DNA of 47,656 bases. Origin: Erysipelatoclostridium sp. An173. GTDB taxonomy: Bacteria > Bacillota_I > Bacilli_A > Erysipelotrichales > Coprobacillaceae. Position numbers and translations under genes: made by a program. This document shows positions 33,100 to 41,508 of the stretch, piece after piece; positions within the stretch are counted from its first letter, which is position 1, and each line of letters starts with the position of its first letter. The notes under the pieces were generated by a model. That model ran no database searches. It was not told where the DNA came from and saw nothing but the letters and a program-made list of their open reading frames with translations. The stretch covers positions 1-47,656 of the forward strand of contig NZ_NFKR01000021.1 in the NCBI RefSeq assembly GCF_002160495.1, given 5' to 3'.

Positions 33100-34032
33100 A
33101 TGAAGCTAAATGAATTATTAGGAATTAAATACCCGTTAATTCAAGGGGGAATGGCAAATATTGCTACAGGTGAATTTGCTGCAAGTGTATCTAATGCAGG
33201 AGCATTAGGGTTAATTGGTGCTGGTGGCATGGACACAGCAACATTGAAAAAGAATATTGAAATTTGCCGTAGTTTAACTGATAAACCTTTTGGGGTTAAT
33301 ATTATGTTAATGAATCCTTATGCAGATGAAATGGCACAATTGGTAATTGATGAAAAAGTACCGGTAGTAACTACAGGAGCTGGTAATCCAGGTAAATATG
33401 TAGCAGCTTGGAAAGAAGCTGGTATCAAAGTTTTACCAGTAGTACCTAGTGTAGCTTTAGCTAAACGTTTAGAAAAATATAACGTTGATGCAGTTATTGT
33501 TGAAGGAACTGAAGCTGGTGGGCATATTGGAGATTTAACAACAATGGCTTTAGTACCACAAGTAGTTGAAGCTGTTAATATTCCTGTTATTGCAGCTGGA
33601 GGAATTGCTTCTGGTAAACAAGTATTAGCTGCTTATGCTTTAGGAGCATGTGGTGTTCAAGTAGGAACTTGTCTGTTAGCTAGTGAAGAATGTCCAATTC
33701 ATGAAAATTATAAACAAGCTATTGTTAAAGCTAAAGATACTAGTACAACAGTTACAGGTCGAATTGGTGGAACACCAGTTAGAATTATTAAAAATAAAAT
33801 GGCTAAAGAATACATTAAACGTGAAAAAGAAGGTGCTGGTATGGAAGAACTTGAAAAATATACTTTAGGTTCTTTAAGAAAAGCAGTACTTGAAGGTGAT
33901 GTTGATAATGGTTCTTTAATGGCCGGACAAGTGGCTGGAATGGTAAATGAAATCCAACCAGTAGCTACAATTATTAAAAACTTATTTGATGATTGTAAAA
34001 ATGAATTAAATAGATTAGAAAGTGAGATATAA
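33100..34032 (+). CDS. fabK: Enoyl-ACP reductase, FMN-dependent
   Basis: Final reduction of each elongation cycle. The 310-residue TIM-barrel flavoprotein of the nitronate monooxygenase superfamily has PLIQGGMANIATGEFAA at the N-terminus, H142 in EAGGHIGDL, and the FMN phosphate loop AAGGIASGKQ (about 166-175). Position in the cluster and absence of fabI support the FabK role. It is the first of two tandem flavoproteins and lacks the cysteine cluster found in its neighbour. Confidence 0.92.
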   Translation: MKLNELLGIKYPLIQGGMANIATGEFAASVSNAGALGLIGAGGMDTATLKKNIEICRSLTDKPFGVNIMLMNPYADEMAQLVIDEKVPVVTTGAGNPGKYVAAWKEAGIKVLPVVPSVALAKRLEKYNVDAVIVEGTEAGGHIGDLTTMALVPQVVEAVNIPVIAAGGIASGKQVLAAYALGACGVQVGTCLLASEECPIHENYKQAIVKAKDTSTTVTGRIGGTPVRIIKNKMAKEYIKREKEGAGMEELEKYTLGSLRKAVLEGDVDNGSLMAGQVAGMVNEIQPVATIIKNLFDDCKNELNRLESEI

Positions 34033-34034
34033 AA

Positions 34035-35099
34035 ATGAAAAGTGTTTGCATAGGTGATATGAAGTTAGAAGTACCAATAATCCAAGGGGGCATGGGAGTC
34101 GGTATTTCACTAGGAAACTTAGCAGGACACGTAGCAAAGAACGGTGGAATGGGGGTCATTTCCACAGCACATCCAGGTTATCGAGCAGAAGATTTTGAAA
34201 AAAATCCAACTGAAGTTAATAAAAGAGAGCTGGCAAAAGAAATCCAAAAAGCTAAGGAAATCGCTAAAGGTAAGGGAATGGTAGCTATTAATGCCATGGT
34301 GGCGATTACTGATTATGCTCAAATGGTTGAAGTAGCAATTAAAAATAAAATAGATGCTATTATTTCTGGTGCTGGATTGCCAATGAATTTACCTGGATTT
34401 GTTAAAGGGACTAAAGTTAAGATTGCACCAATCGTATCAAGTGGTAAAGCAGCGCGATTAATTTGTAAAACATGGGATCGTCGCTATCATGTTGCTCCAG
34501 ATTTTGTTGTTATTGAAGGAAGCGAAGCTGGGGGACATTTAGGTTTTCATAAAGAAGATGTTTTAAATAAAACAACAGCTAAATTAGCCGATATTTTTAA
34601 AGAAGTAAAAGAAACATTACAACCTTTTGTTGAAAAATATCAAAAAGAAATACCTATTTTCGTAGCTGGTGGTGTTTATGACGCTGATGATATTAAACAA
34701 TTTATGGATTTAGGAGCTGATGGAGTGCAAATGGCAACACGTTTTATTTGTACTGAAGAATGTGATGCTGATATTAAATATAAAGAAGCATTTATCAACG
34801 CTAAAAAAGAAGATATTGAGATCGTTAAATCACCAGTAGGTATGCCAGGAAGAGCAATTATGACAAAACTTACCGAACGTTTAAAAAATGATGAGCGCAT
34901 TCCGGTTAAAAGATGTTATAATTGTTTAGTACCATGTGATGTTAAAACAACACCGTATTGTATTAGTTCGGCACTGATTAACGCAGCTAAAGGAAATCTT
35001 GATGAAGGTTTGGTTTTTAGTGGCAGCAATGGATATCGTAATGATAAAATTGTTACAGTGAAAGAATTAATGGATGAATTAAAGGAAGGGTTTAAATAA
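34035..35099 (+). CDS. FabK-related flavoprotein with four-cysteine motif (FabX-like)
   Basis: A 354-residue nitronate monooxygenase-superfamily flavoprotein, paralogous to the preceding FabK: PIIQGGMGVGISLGNLA at the start, H168 in EAGGHLGF, and VAGGVYDADD for the FMN site. It differs in a C-terminal extension with C294, C297, C301 and C309 (C-X2-C-X3-C-X7-C), a plausible [4Fe-4S] site. Helicobacter FabX, of similar length, is an FMN and iron-sulfur member of this superfamily that makes the cis double bond in fatty acids. FabA and FabM are absent and there is one FabZ, so this gene is a good candidate for the unsaturated-chain branch. Alternatives: a second enoyl reductase, or a nitronate monooxygenase. 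It overlaps fabD by one base. Confidence 0.72.
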   Translation: MKSVCIGDMKLEVPIIQGGMGVGISLGNLAGHVAKNGGMGVISTAHPGYRAEDFEKNPTEVNKRELAKEIQKAKEIAKGKGMVAINAMVAITDYAQMVEVAIKNKIDAIISGAGLPMNLPGFVKGTKVKIAPIVSSGKAARLICKTWDRRYHVAPDFVVIEGSEAGGHLGFHKEDVLNKTTAKLADIFKEVKETLQPFVEKYQKEIPIFVAGGVYDADDIKQFMDLGADGVQMATRFICTEECDADIKYKEAFINAKKEDIEIVKSPVGMPGRAIMTKLTERLKNDERIPVKRCYNCLVPCDVKTTPYCISSALINAAKGNLDEGLVFSGSNGYRNDKIVTVKELMDELKEGFK

Positions 35100-36031
35100 T
35101 GGGTAAGATTGGATTTGTATATGCTGGTCAAGGAAGTCAAGTTGTTGGTATGGGAAAATCTTTCTATGACAACTATCAAGTAGCTAAAGATGTTTTTGAT
35201 CAGATTGATTTAGATATTGATGTAAAAAAATTATGTTTTGAAGGACCAATTGAAGAACTTTCTAAAACAAGTAATACACAACCATGTATGGTTGCTGTTG
35301 CTGTAGTAGCAACTAAATTATTAAAGGAAAATGGTATTAACCCTGATTATGTTGCTGGTCTTAGTTTAGGTGAATACTCAGCTTTAAATGCAGCTGGAGT
35401 ATTAGATGATCAAACAGCAATTAATTTAGTTCGTTTCCGTGGTCAAGCTATGGAAGAAGCAGCAGCTGGTATTGAAAGTAAAATGATTGCTATTATTGGT
35501 TTAGACCGTGATTTATTAAATGAAGCTGTTAATGAAGCTAGTGAATTAGGAGTTGTATCTATTGCTAATTATAATTGTCCTGGACAATTAGTAATTGGTG
35601 GTGAAGCTAAAGCAGTAACTAAAGCTAGTGAATTAGCATTAGAAAAAGGTGCTCGAAGAGCAATTCCTTTAAATACAAGTGGTCCTTTCCATACTAAATT
35701 ACTTGAAGCAGCAAGTGTTAAGTTAAAAGAAAGATTTGAAACAGTAACTTTCAATGAAATGAAAGTACCAGTAATTTTTAATAGTACAGCTAAAGAATTA
35801 GCTGAAGATACAACAGTTGCTAAGATGTTAGAAAAACAAGTAATGTCATCAGTATATTTTGAAGATAGTATTCGTTATATGATAGCTAACGGTGTTGATA
35901 CAATTATCGAAATTGGACCAGGTAAAGTATTAAGTGGTTTTGTTCGTAAAATTGATCGTAAAATTAAAACTTATCAGGTTGAAGACCAGGCGTCTTTAGA
36001 AAAAACATTAGCAGGATTAAAAGGAGAGTAA
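35099..36031 (+). CDS. fabD: Malonyl-CoA:ACP transacylase
   Basis: Transfers malonyl from CoA to ACP. The 310-residue enzyme has GQGSQ at 11-15, nucleophile S89 in GLSLGEYSA and catalytic H198 in GPFHTKLL. Length is standard. The start overlaps the upstream stop by one base, and fabG starts one base after its stop. Confidence 0.97.
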   Translation: MGKIGFVYAGQGSQVVGMGKSFYDNYQVAKDVFDQIDLDIDVKKLCFEGPIEELSKTSNTQPCMVAVAVVATKLLKENGINPDYVAGLSLGEYSALNAAGVLDDQTAINLVRFRGQAMEEAAAGIESKMIAIIGLDRDLLNEAVNEASELGVVSIANYNCPGQLVIGGEAKAVTKASELALEKGARRAIPLNTSGPFHTKLLEAASVKLKERFETVTFNEMKVPVIFNSTAKELAEDTTVAKMLEKQVMSSVYFEDSIRYMIANGVDTIIEIGPGKVLSGFVRKIDRKIKTYQVEDQASLEKTLAGLKGE

Positions 36032-36032
36032 C

Positions 36033-36785
36033 ATGAAATTAAAAGATAAGGTAGTTTTAGTAACTGGTGGAGCTCAAGGAATTGGTAAAGAAATCTGTTT
36101 TGCATGTGCTCGTGAAGGTGCTAAAATTGTAGTAAACTATATTGATATTGGTGATAATAAAGAAATTGCCCAAAAAACTAAAGATGAACTTGAAGCTACT
36201 GGGGCAACAGTAATGTTAGCTCAAGCAAATGTTGCTTCTTTTGAAGAAACTGGGGCAATGGTTAAAGAAGTAGTTAAAGAATTTGGTAGAATTGATGTTT
36301 TAGTAAATAATGCCGGAATCACTAAAGATAATTTATTAATGAGAATGAAAGAAAGTGATTTTGATGCAGTTGTTGATGTAAACTTAAAAGGAACATGGAA
36401 CTGCATGAAACATGTTACTAAAATTATGATGAAACAACGTTATGGTAGAATCATTTCAATGTCATCTGTAGTTGGTGTAATGGGAAATGCTGGACAAGTT
36501 AACTATGCAGCAACAAAATCAGGTATTATTGGAATGACAATGTCATTAGCTCGTGAAGTAGGTAGTCGTGGAATTACAGTAAATGCTGTTGCTCCGGGAT
36601 TTATCAAAACTGCAATGACAGATGTATTACCAGATGATATTAAAGAAAATATGATTAAACAAATTCCATTAGGAACTTTAGGTGAAGTTAGCGATATTGC
36701 CAATACAGTTGTTTTTTTAGCTAGTGATGATGCTAAATATATTACAGGGCAAACTATTCACGTTGATGGCGGAATGGCGATGTAA
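36033..36785 (+). CDS. fabG: 3-oxoacyl-ACP reductase
   Basis: NADPH-dependent reduction of beta-ketoacyl-ACP. The 250-residue short-chain dehydrogenase has the cofactor motif TGGAQGIG (11-18), NNAGIT (about 91-96), the active-site serine in SMSSVVG, and Y158/K162 in NYAATKSG. The C-terminal GQTIHVDGGMAM is typical of FabG. Confidence 0.97.
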   Translation: MKLKDKVVLVTGGAQGIGKEICFACAREGAKIVVNYIDIGDNKEIAQKTKDELEATGATVMLAQANVASFEETGAMVKEVVKEFGRIDVLVNNAGITKDNLLMRMKESDFDAVVDVNLKGTWNCMKHVTKIMMKQRYGRIISMSSVVGVMGNAGQVNYAATKSGIIGMTMSLAREVGSRGITVNAVAPGFIKTAMTDVLPDDIKENMIKQIPLGTLGEVSDIANTVVFLASDDAKYITGQTIHVDGGMAM

Positions 36786-36793
36786 GGAGAAAG

Positions 36794-38035
36794 ATGATGA
36801 AAAGAAGAGTTGTTGTTACAGGTATTGGAGCAATTAATGCAATTGGTCATAATGTAGAAGAAACTTGGAAAAGTATTAAAGACGGTGTTTGTGGAATTGG
36901 AGAAATTACAAATTATGATAATTCCCTAACAAAAGTAAAAATTGCTGGAGAAGTAAAAGATTTTAATGTAGCTGATTATCTTGATAAAAAAGCTGCTCGT
37001 AAAATGGATCGTTTTACCCAATTTGGGGTTATCGCTGCTAGAGAAGCTTTTAAAGATTCTGGTTTAGAAATTGATAAAATTAATGCTGATCGTTTTGGAG
37101 TAGCTGTTTCTAGTGGAATCGGTGGAATTGGAACAATTGAAAAAGATCATAGTAAAGCTTTACAAAAAGGATATGATCGTGTTTCCCCTTTCTTTGTACC
37201 AATGGCTATTACTAATTTAGCTGCTGGTAATATTGCCATTGATTTAGGTGCTAAAGGAATGTGTACTTGTCCAGTAACAGCATGTGCTGGTGGTACTAAT
37301 GCAATTGGTGATGCATTTAGAAATATTCGCGATGGATACCAGGATATTATGGTTGCTGGTGGTGCTGAAGCAAGTATTACACCACTTGGAGTTGGTGGAT
37401 TTACATCAATGAAAGCACTTTGTGATAATAATGATCCAGCAAGAGCATCTATCCCATTTGATGCTGATCGTAGCGGTTTTGTAATGGGTGAAGGTGCTGG
37501 AATATTAGTTCTTGAAGAATTAGAACATGCTAAAGCTCGTGGTGCTCATATCTATTGTGAAATGGTTGGTTATGGTGCTAGTTGTGATGCTTATCATATT
37601 ACTGCTCCATTATCTGATGGTTCTGGTGGTGCTAAAGCAATGGTTAACGCTTTAGAAGATGCTGGATTAAAACCAGAAGATGTAACTTATATTAATGCTC
37701 ATGGAACAAGTACACCATTAAATGATAAAGGTGAAACTTTAGCTATTAAAGCTGCTTTAGGTGAAGCTGCTAAAAACGTAGCTATTTCATCAACAAAAGG
37801 AAATACAGGACATTGTTTAGGTGCTGCTGGTGGAATCGAAGGTGTAATCTGTGTTAAAGCAGTTGAAGAAGGTTATATTCCAGCAACAATCAATTATCAA
37901 AATCCTGATCCTGAATGTGATTTAGACATCGTTCCAAATGTTGGTAGAGAACAAGAAGTTAATGTTGCTATGTCAAATTCTTTAGGTTTTGGTGGACATA
38001 ATGCAACAATTGTATTTAAGAAATATGGAGAATAG
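36794..38035 (+). CDS. fabF: Beta-ketoacyl-ACP synthase II
   Basis: Elongating condensing enzyme. The protein has 413 residues from ATG 36794 (AGGAG just upstream); the adjacent second ATG at 36797 is an equally good start. Counted from the first ATG the Cys-His-His triad is C164 (VTACAGGTNA), H303 (NAHGTSTP) and H340 (NTGHCLGAAG). It is the only elongating condensing enzyme in the cluster, so it probably extends both saturated and unsaturated intermediates. Confidence 0.97.
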   Translation: MMKRRVVVTGIGAINAIGHNVEETWKSIKDGVCGIGEITNYDNSLTKVKIAGEVKDFNVADYLDKKAARKMDRFTQFGVIAAREAFKDSGLEIDKINADRFGVAVSSGIGGIGTIEKDHSKALQKGYDRVSPFFVPMAITNLAAGNIAIDLGAKGMCTCPVTACAGGTNAIGDAFRNIRDGYQDIMVAGGAEASITPLGVGGFTSMKALCDNNDPARASIPFDADRSGFVMGEGAGILVLEELEHAKARGAHIYCEMVGYGASCDAYHITAPLSDGSGGAKAMVNALEDAGLKPEDVTYINAHGTSTPLNDKGETLAIKAALGEAAKNVAISSTKGNTGHCLGAAGGIEGVICVKAVEEGYIPATINYQNPDPECDLDIVPNVGREQEVNVAMSNSLGFGGHNATIVFKKYGE

Positions 38036-38039
38036 AGAG

Positions 38040-38465
38040 ATGGAATTAAATAGTAATCAAATTCAAGAAATAAATCCTCATCGTTATCCTTTTGCTTTAG
38101 TTGATCGAATCACTGATTATAAACCAGGTGAATATGCAAAAGGTATTAAATGTGTAAGTGTTAATGAAATGCATTTTTGTGGTCATTTCCCACAACATCA
38201 TGTAATGCCAGGAGTTTTAATTGTAGAAGCATTAGCACAAGTAGGGTGTATTGCTATTCTTTCTAAAGAAGAAAACAAAGGAAAAATTGCTTTCTTTGGT
38301 GGAATTAATAAATGTAAATTTAAAGGACAAGTTACACCTGGTGATGTTTTAGAAATGGAATGTCATTTAACAAAGCAAAAGGGACCAATTGGTATTGGTG
38401 AAGCTGTTGCTAAGGTTGATGGAAAAGTTGTTTGTAAGGCAGAATTAACATTTGCAGTACAATAA
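38040..38465 (+). CDS. fabZ: 3-hydroxyacyl-ACP dehydratase
   Basis: Dehydrates beta-hydroxyacyl-ACP. From ATG 38040 it has 141 residues, with the hot-dog fold catalytic H49 in CGHFPQH and E63 in VEALAQVG, and the INPHRYPF N-terminus. Longer in-frame starts (37989, 38025) lie inside fabF and are less likely; GGAG at 38027-38030 is correctly spaced for 38040. There is only one FabZ, so a FabN-type isomerase pair as in enterococci is not encoded here. It is the last gene of the cluster. Confidence 0.96.
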   Translation: MELNSNQIQEINPHRYPFALVDRITDYKPGEYAKGIKCVSVNEMHFCGHFPQHHVMPGVLIVEALAQVGCIAILSKEENKGKIAFFGGINKCKFKGQVTPGDVLEMECHLTKQKGPIGIGEAVAKVDGKVVCKAELTFAVQ

Positions 38466-38473
38466 TAAATACT

Positions 38474-38503
38474 GTGGTATGGCTATGGCGATACCACTTT
38501 TTT
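38474..38503 (+). terminator. Terminator of the fatty acid cluster
   Basis: GTGGTAT (38474-38480) pairs with ATACCAC (38491-38497), followed by a T-run. Confidence 0.82.
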
Positions 38504-38518
38504 ATTAAAGCAAAATGT

Positions 38519-38546
38519 TTGACAGGAAGACTTAATTCGTTATAAT
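38519..38546 (+). promoter_or_regulatory. Promoter of the EamA transporter gene
   Basis: TTGACA-N16-TATAAT, a consensus promoter 25 bases upstream of the start codon. Confidence 0.82.
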
Positions 38547-38571
38547 TCATATGGATATAATGGAGGCTTTT

Positions 38572-39438
38572 ATGAATAACACTAAAAAAGGAATGATATA
38601 TATAATTTTAGCGGCTTTCTTCTTTGCTGCTATGAATGTTTTTGTAAAGTTAGCAGGTGATATTCCTTCAATCCAAAAAAGTTTCTTTAGAAATTTAATT
38701 GCAGCTTTTTTTGCTTTTGGAATATTAGTAAAAAATAAAGAAGGATTTAAATATCATCGCAAAGATTTAAAAATGTTATTATTACGTTCAATATTTGGAA
38801 CCCTAGGAATTTTATGTAATTTTTATGCTGTTGATCATCTTTTAGTTAGTGATGCATCAATGCTTAATAAATTATCACCATTTTTTGTAATTATCTGTTC
38901 ATCGTTGTTTTTAAAAGAGAAGGCTACTACAGTTCAGAAAATATCAATAATAATTGCATTTATTGGTAGTTTATTTGTAATTAAACCATCTCTAAATATT
39001 TTAAATAATGTTAATTCATTAATAGGGGTATTAGGGGCTTTAGGTGCTGGGATTGCTTATACTTGTGTTCGTCAATTAGGGAAACAAGGTGTTTCTGGTC
39101 CTAAAATTGTCTTTTTCTTTTCATGTTTTTCTTGTTTAAGTGTAGTACCATATTTAATTTTCAATTATCAGCCAATGACATTATCACAAACTGCAATTTT
39201 AATTTGGGCTGGTTTAATGGCTGCTGGTGGACAATTTGCAATTACTGCTGCTTACAACAATGCCGCTGGAAAAGATATCTCAATTTTCGATTATAGCCAG
39301 ATTGTTTTTGCAGCGATTTTAGGATTTGTTTTTCTAAATCAAATTCCAGATTTAATGAGTATTATTGGATATGTAATTATTATTTTAGCGGCTTTATTTA
39401 GCTATTTATATCAACGTAGAAGAACTGTGGAATTATAA
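38572..39438 (+). CDS. EamA-family (DMT superfamily) transporter
   Basis: Inner-membrane transporter with ten predicted transmembrane segments in two EamA repeats (about 5-138 and 150-285). The start at 38572 follows GGAGG by six bases; a reading frame open from 38551 includes that site and is rejected. AMNVFVKLAGDIPSIQKSFFRN-type N-terminal (given by its start, AMNVFVKLAGD) and the SIFDYSQIVFAAILGF segment in repeat 2 are typical. Family members export amino acids or metabolites; the cargo is unknown. It has its own promoter and terminator. At 288 residues it is normal length. Confidence 0.9.
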   Translation: MNNTKKGMIYIILAAFFFAAMNVFVKLAGDIPSIQKSFFRNLIAAFFAFGILVKNKEGFKYHRKDLKMLLLRSIFGTLGILCNFYAVDHLLVSDASMLNKLSPFFVIICSSLFLKEKATTVQKISIIIAFIGSLFVIKPSLNILNNVNSLIGVLGALGAGIAYTCVRQLGKQGVSGPKIVFFFSCFSCLSVVPYLIFNYQPMTLSQTAILIWAGLMAAGGQFAITAAYNNAAGKDISIFDYSQIVFAAILGFVFLNQIPDLMSIIGYVIIILAALFSYLYQRRRTVEL

Positions 39439-39447
39439 TAGTAAAGA

Positions 39448-39478
39448 GACTTGATTGTGCAAAAAATCAAGTCTTTTT
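39448..39478 (+). terminator. Terminator after EamA gene
   Basis: GACTTGATT (39448-39456) pairs with AATCAAGTC (39465-39473), followed by TTTTT. Confidence 0.88.
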
Positions 39479-39480
39479 AA

Positions 39481-39770
39481 TAGATAATATTGATTTTATA
39501 AAAATAGTCTTGTATCGTGGAGAGGATTGATTTTTGATGTTAAAAAGTTTATTAAATTATGTTATATACTTGTTTGTAAAAAATGTTATTTATTTTTAAA
39601 TTGGGTTAGAAGTTGATGATGAGATATATTTATTTATGTTGGTGCTAATAAGGATTTAAATGAGAATTTAGAGAAAATATGAGAAAGTTGATCTGCTGGT
39701 ATAAAATTAATGACCTGGATTTAAATTATTAATCTTTATAATATTTTTATACGGATATGTAGCGAATTAT
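39481..39770. other. AT-rich spacer without a recognisable gene
   Basis: About 290 bases upstream of the birA promoter. Only tiny ORFs are open, for example a 20-codon hydrophobic one at 39538-39600 after GGAGAGG, and a 17-codon one beginning near 39679. Neither resembles anything I know. It may be a decayed gene or a plain spacer. Confidence 0.35.
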
Positions 39771-39799
39771 TTGTTTAATCGGTAAGGTTGTATTATAAT
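39771..39799 (+). promoter_or_regulatory. birA promoter
   Basis: TTGTTT-N17-TATAAT, 26 bases before the birA start. Confidence 0.6.
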
Positions 39800-39825
39800 T
39801 AAAAGTATCTAGTGGGGTGGTAATG

Positions 39826-40521
39826 ATGAGTTATATCGAATTAGATACAGTGGATTCAACTAATGAGTACGTAAAAAAAAATATTGACCGGTTAAATAAT
39901 TTAAGTGTTGTACGTTGTAATTATCAAACCAGTGGTAAAGGGAGAAATGGTCATGTTTGGCAAAGCAAGCCGGGCGAAGATCTATTAATGAGTATTTTGG
40001 TTAAGGATTTTAAAAACCCTCAGGATTTACATAAAATGACACAAATAGCTGCTTGTAGCGTAGTAGGTTTATTAGAACGTTATGGAATCAAAGCAAAAAT
40101 AAAATGGCCAAATGATGTTTATGTTGATGATTTGAAAATTTGCGGGATTTTAGTTGAGGCTGTTTTTGAATCAAATTTAAAGGGAATTATAGTAGGAATT
40201 GGCTTGAATGTTAATTCTATTAGTGGTAGTTTTGCATCGATGAAAATGAAAACAGGTCAAGAGTATCATGTGAAGTCTTTAATGATTGCAATGTTAACGT
40301 ATTTTAATATTTATTATAATCTTTATCAACAAGGATGTTATAATAAAATTCTTGATTATGTCAATGATATTGCTTATTTAAAGGATAAAAAAGTTAACTT
40401 TGAAGATTATGGTTTAGTGACATTTACATCATTAAATGAAGATGGTACTGTTGATTTTATCGATAGTAATAATATAAAACATAATAAGCTGATTAATGAG
40501 ATTTCATTACACAGTAAATAA
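39826..40521 (+). CDS. birA: Biotin-[acetyl-CoA-carboxylase] ligase
   Basis: Activates biotin with ATP and attaches it to the AccB lysine. It has 231 residues from ATG 39826 (GTGGGGTGG upstream; ATG 39823 is adjacent and GTG 39817 in frame). Signatures: DSTNEYVK near the start, the biotin loop GKGRNGHVW (equivalent of GRGRxGRxW), KIKWPNDVYVDDLKICGIL and the short C-terminal SH3-like domain. There is no N-terminal helix-turn-helix, so it is a monofunctional ligase that does not itself repress biotin genes. The location 1.3 kb beyond the acc/fab cluster fits its role. Confidence 0.93.
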   Translation: MSYIELDTVDSTNEYVKKNIDRLNNLSVVRCNYQTSGKGRNGHVWQSKPGEDLLMSILVKDFKNPQDLHKMTQIAACSVVGLLERYGIKAKIKWPNDVYVDDLKICGILVEAVFESNLKGIIVGIGLNVNSISGSFASMKMKTGQEYHVKSLMIAMLTYFNIYYNLYQQGCYNKILDYVNDIAYLKDKKVNFEDYGLVTFTSLNEDGTVDFIDSNNIKHNKLINEISLHSK

Positions 40522-40567
40522 AAGAAGCTAAACGAATAAAAAGGTTTATTCGTTATAGCTTCTTTTT
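40520..40567. terminator. Bidirectional terminator, birA and metal-GTPase operon
   Basis: The arm 40520-40540 (AAAAGAAGCTAAACGAATAAA, split by one bulge at pairing) pairs with 40545-40566 around an AAGG loop. Both flanks carry A/T runs. Confidence 0.9.
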
Positions 40568-41508
40568 TAATCAAATGTAACATAAGGATTATCTAGTGGT
40601 GGAACGACTTCAAGATGATCTACTGGTAATACTGGCACATCCATTTGATATTCAGTATCATATTCAACTTGTATTTTTCCTTCAACGCTAACCCATTCTT
40701 CAGGAATCAGTTTTTTAGCTAAAGGACTAATACAAATTAAACCTATTAAAGATGTATCTTGCTCACAACATACCATTGCTTGTCGTCCTAAGACAAATCC
40801 ATTATCTAATACTCGGTCTAAACCAATAAATTTACCTTTGATTTTAATTGTCTTACCTTCATATTTTCGAGGATGATCCATAACATCCATACAAAAAATA
40901 CCAAAATCATGATCAAGAATTTCAATTCGATCTCGATTAATATCAAAAGGCATTTCTTCTTCAGTGTTTAAAGTATCGATAGTACCATCAGGTAACTCAT
41001 AGATGATTTGAGCATTAGAATTAATAGCTTTAATATTATTCCGTAATGATGATTTTTTGACATTACGATTATAACGATTAAAGATTACTAAATCGCTAAA
41101 TACAACTTGCCCATATACTAAAGAACGCATATTACTTACATACATTGAAAAAGTAGTTGTATCAATAGTTGTTAAGACTTGAACAACATTCCAGTTTTCA
41201 GGAACAATTTCCTTTACAAATGCGTTCAAATCCATCATCCCGTTAGCTTCAATTAAAATTTGCGTAGGATGATATTTATTTTCTAATGCCATTAAATCAT
41301 TAGATGTGTAGTTTTCATGATCAAGAATTTCTAAATTAGTATTTGCTCTTTTTAAGATACTTTCTTGATAAGGAACTTCGCCTTCTTCAAAACTAATTAA
41401 CAAAGTATCCTCACCATTATAAAAATCAGGATTACTTAAAGTATCATTAATAAATGTAGTTTTACCACTATCTAAAAATCCTGCAAAAATATATACTCGA
41501 GTACTCAT
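40567..41508 (-). CDS. COG0523-like GTPase fused to a YcgQ/TIGR03943-like C-terminal domain
   Basis: A 313-residue protein. Residues about 1-185 form a G3E-type GTPase domain with P-loop GFLDSGKT (10-17) instead of GFLGAGKT. The CxCC metal motif of COG0523 proteins is missing: FEEGEVP stands near that place. Residues about 198-313 look like the C-terminal domain of YcgQ/TIGR03943 proteins (GIFCMDV, YEGKTIKIKG, FVLGRQAMVCCEQD, and the closing PPLDNPY). In Bacillus, YcgQ and its permease partner YcgR are linked to metal homeostasis. A GTPase fused to this domain suggests a metal chaperone or sensor working with the upstream COG0523 protein. It overlaps that gene by one base (TAATG). Metal unproven, zinc most likely. 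Confidence 0.72.
   Translation of the reverse strand: MSTRVYIFAGFLDSGKTTFINDTLSNPDFYNGEDTLLISFEEGEVPYQESILKRANTNLEILDHENYTSNDLMALENKYHPTQILIEANGMMDLNAFVKEIVPENWNVVQVLTTIDTTTFSMYVSNMRSLVYGQVVFSDLVIFNRYNRNVKKSSLRNNIKAINSNAQIIYELPDGTIDTLNTEEEMPFDINRDRIEILDHDFGIFCMDVMDHPRKYEGKTIKIKGKFIGLDRVLDNGFVLGRQAMVCCEQDTSLIGLICISPLAKKLIPEEWVSVEGKIQVEYDTEYQMDVPVLPVDHLEVVPPLDNPYVTFD

Noticed and set aside
27746-38465. Polyketide or secondary metabolite cluster
   Set aside because: All genes correspond one-to-one to primary type II fatty acid synthesis and acetyl-CoA carboxylase.
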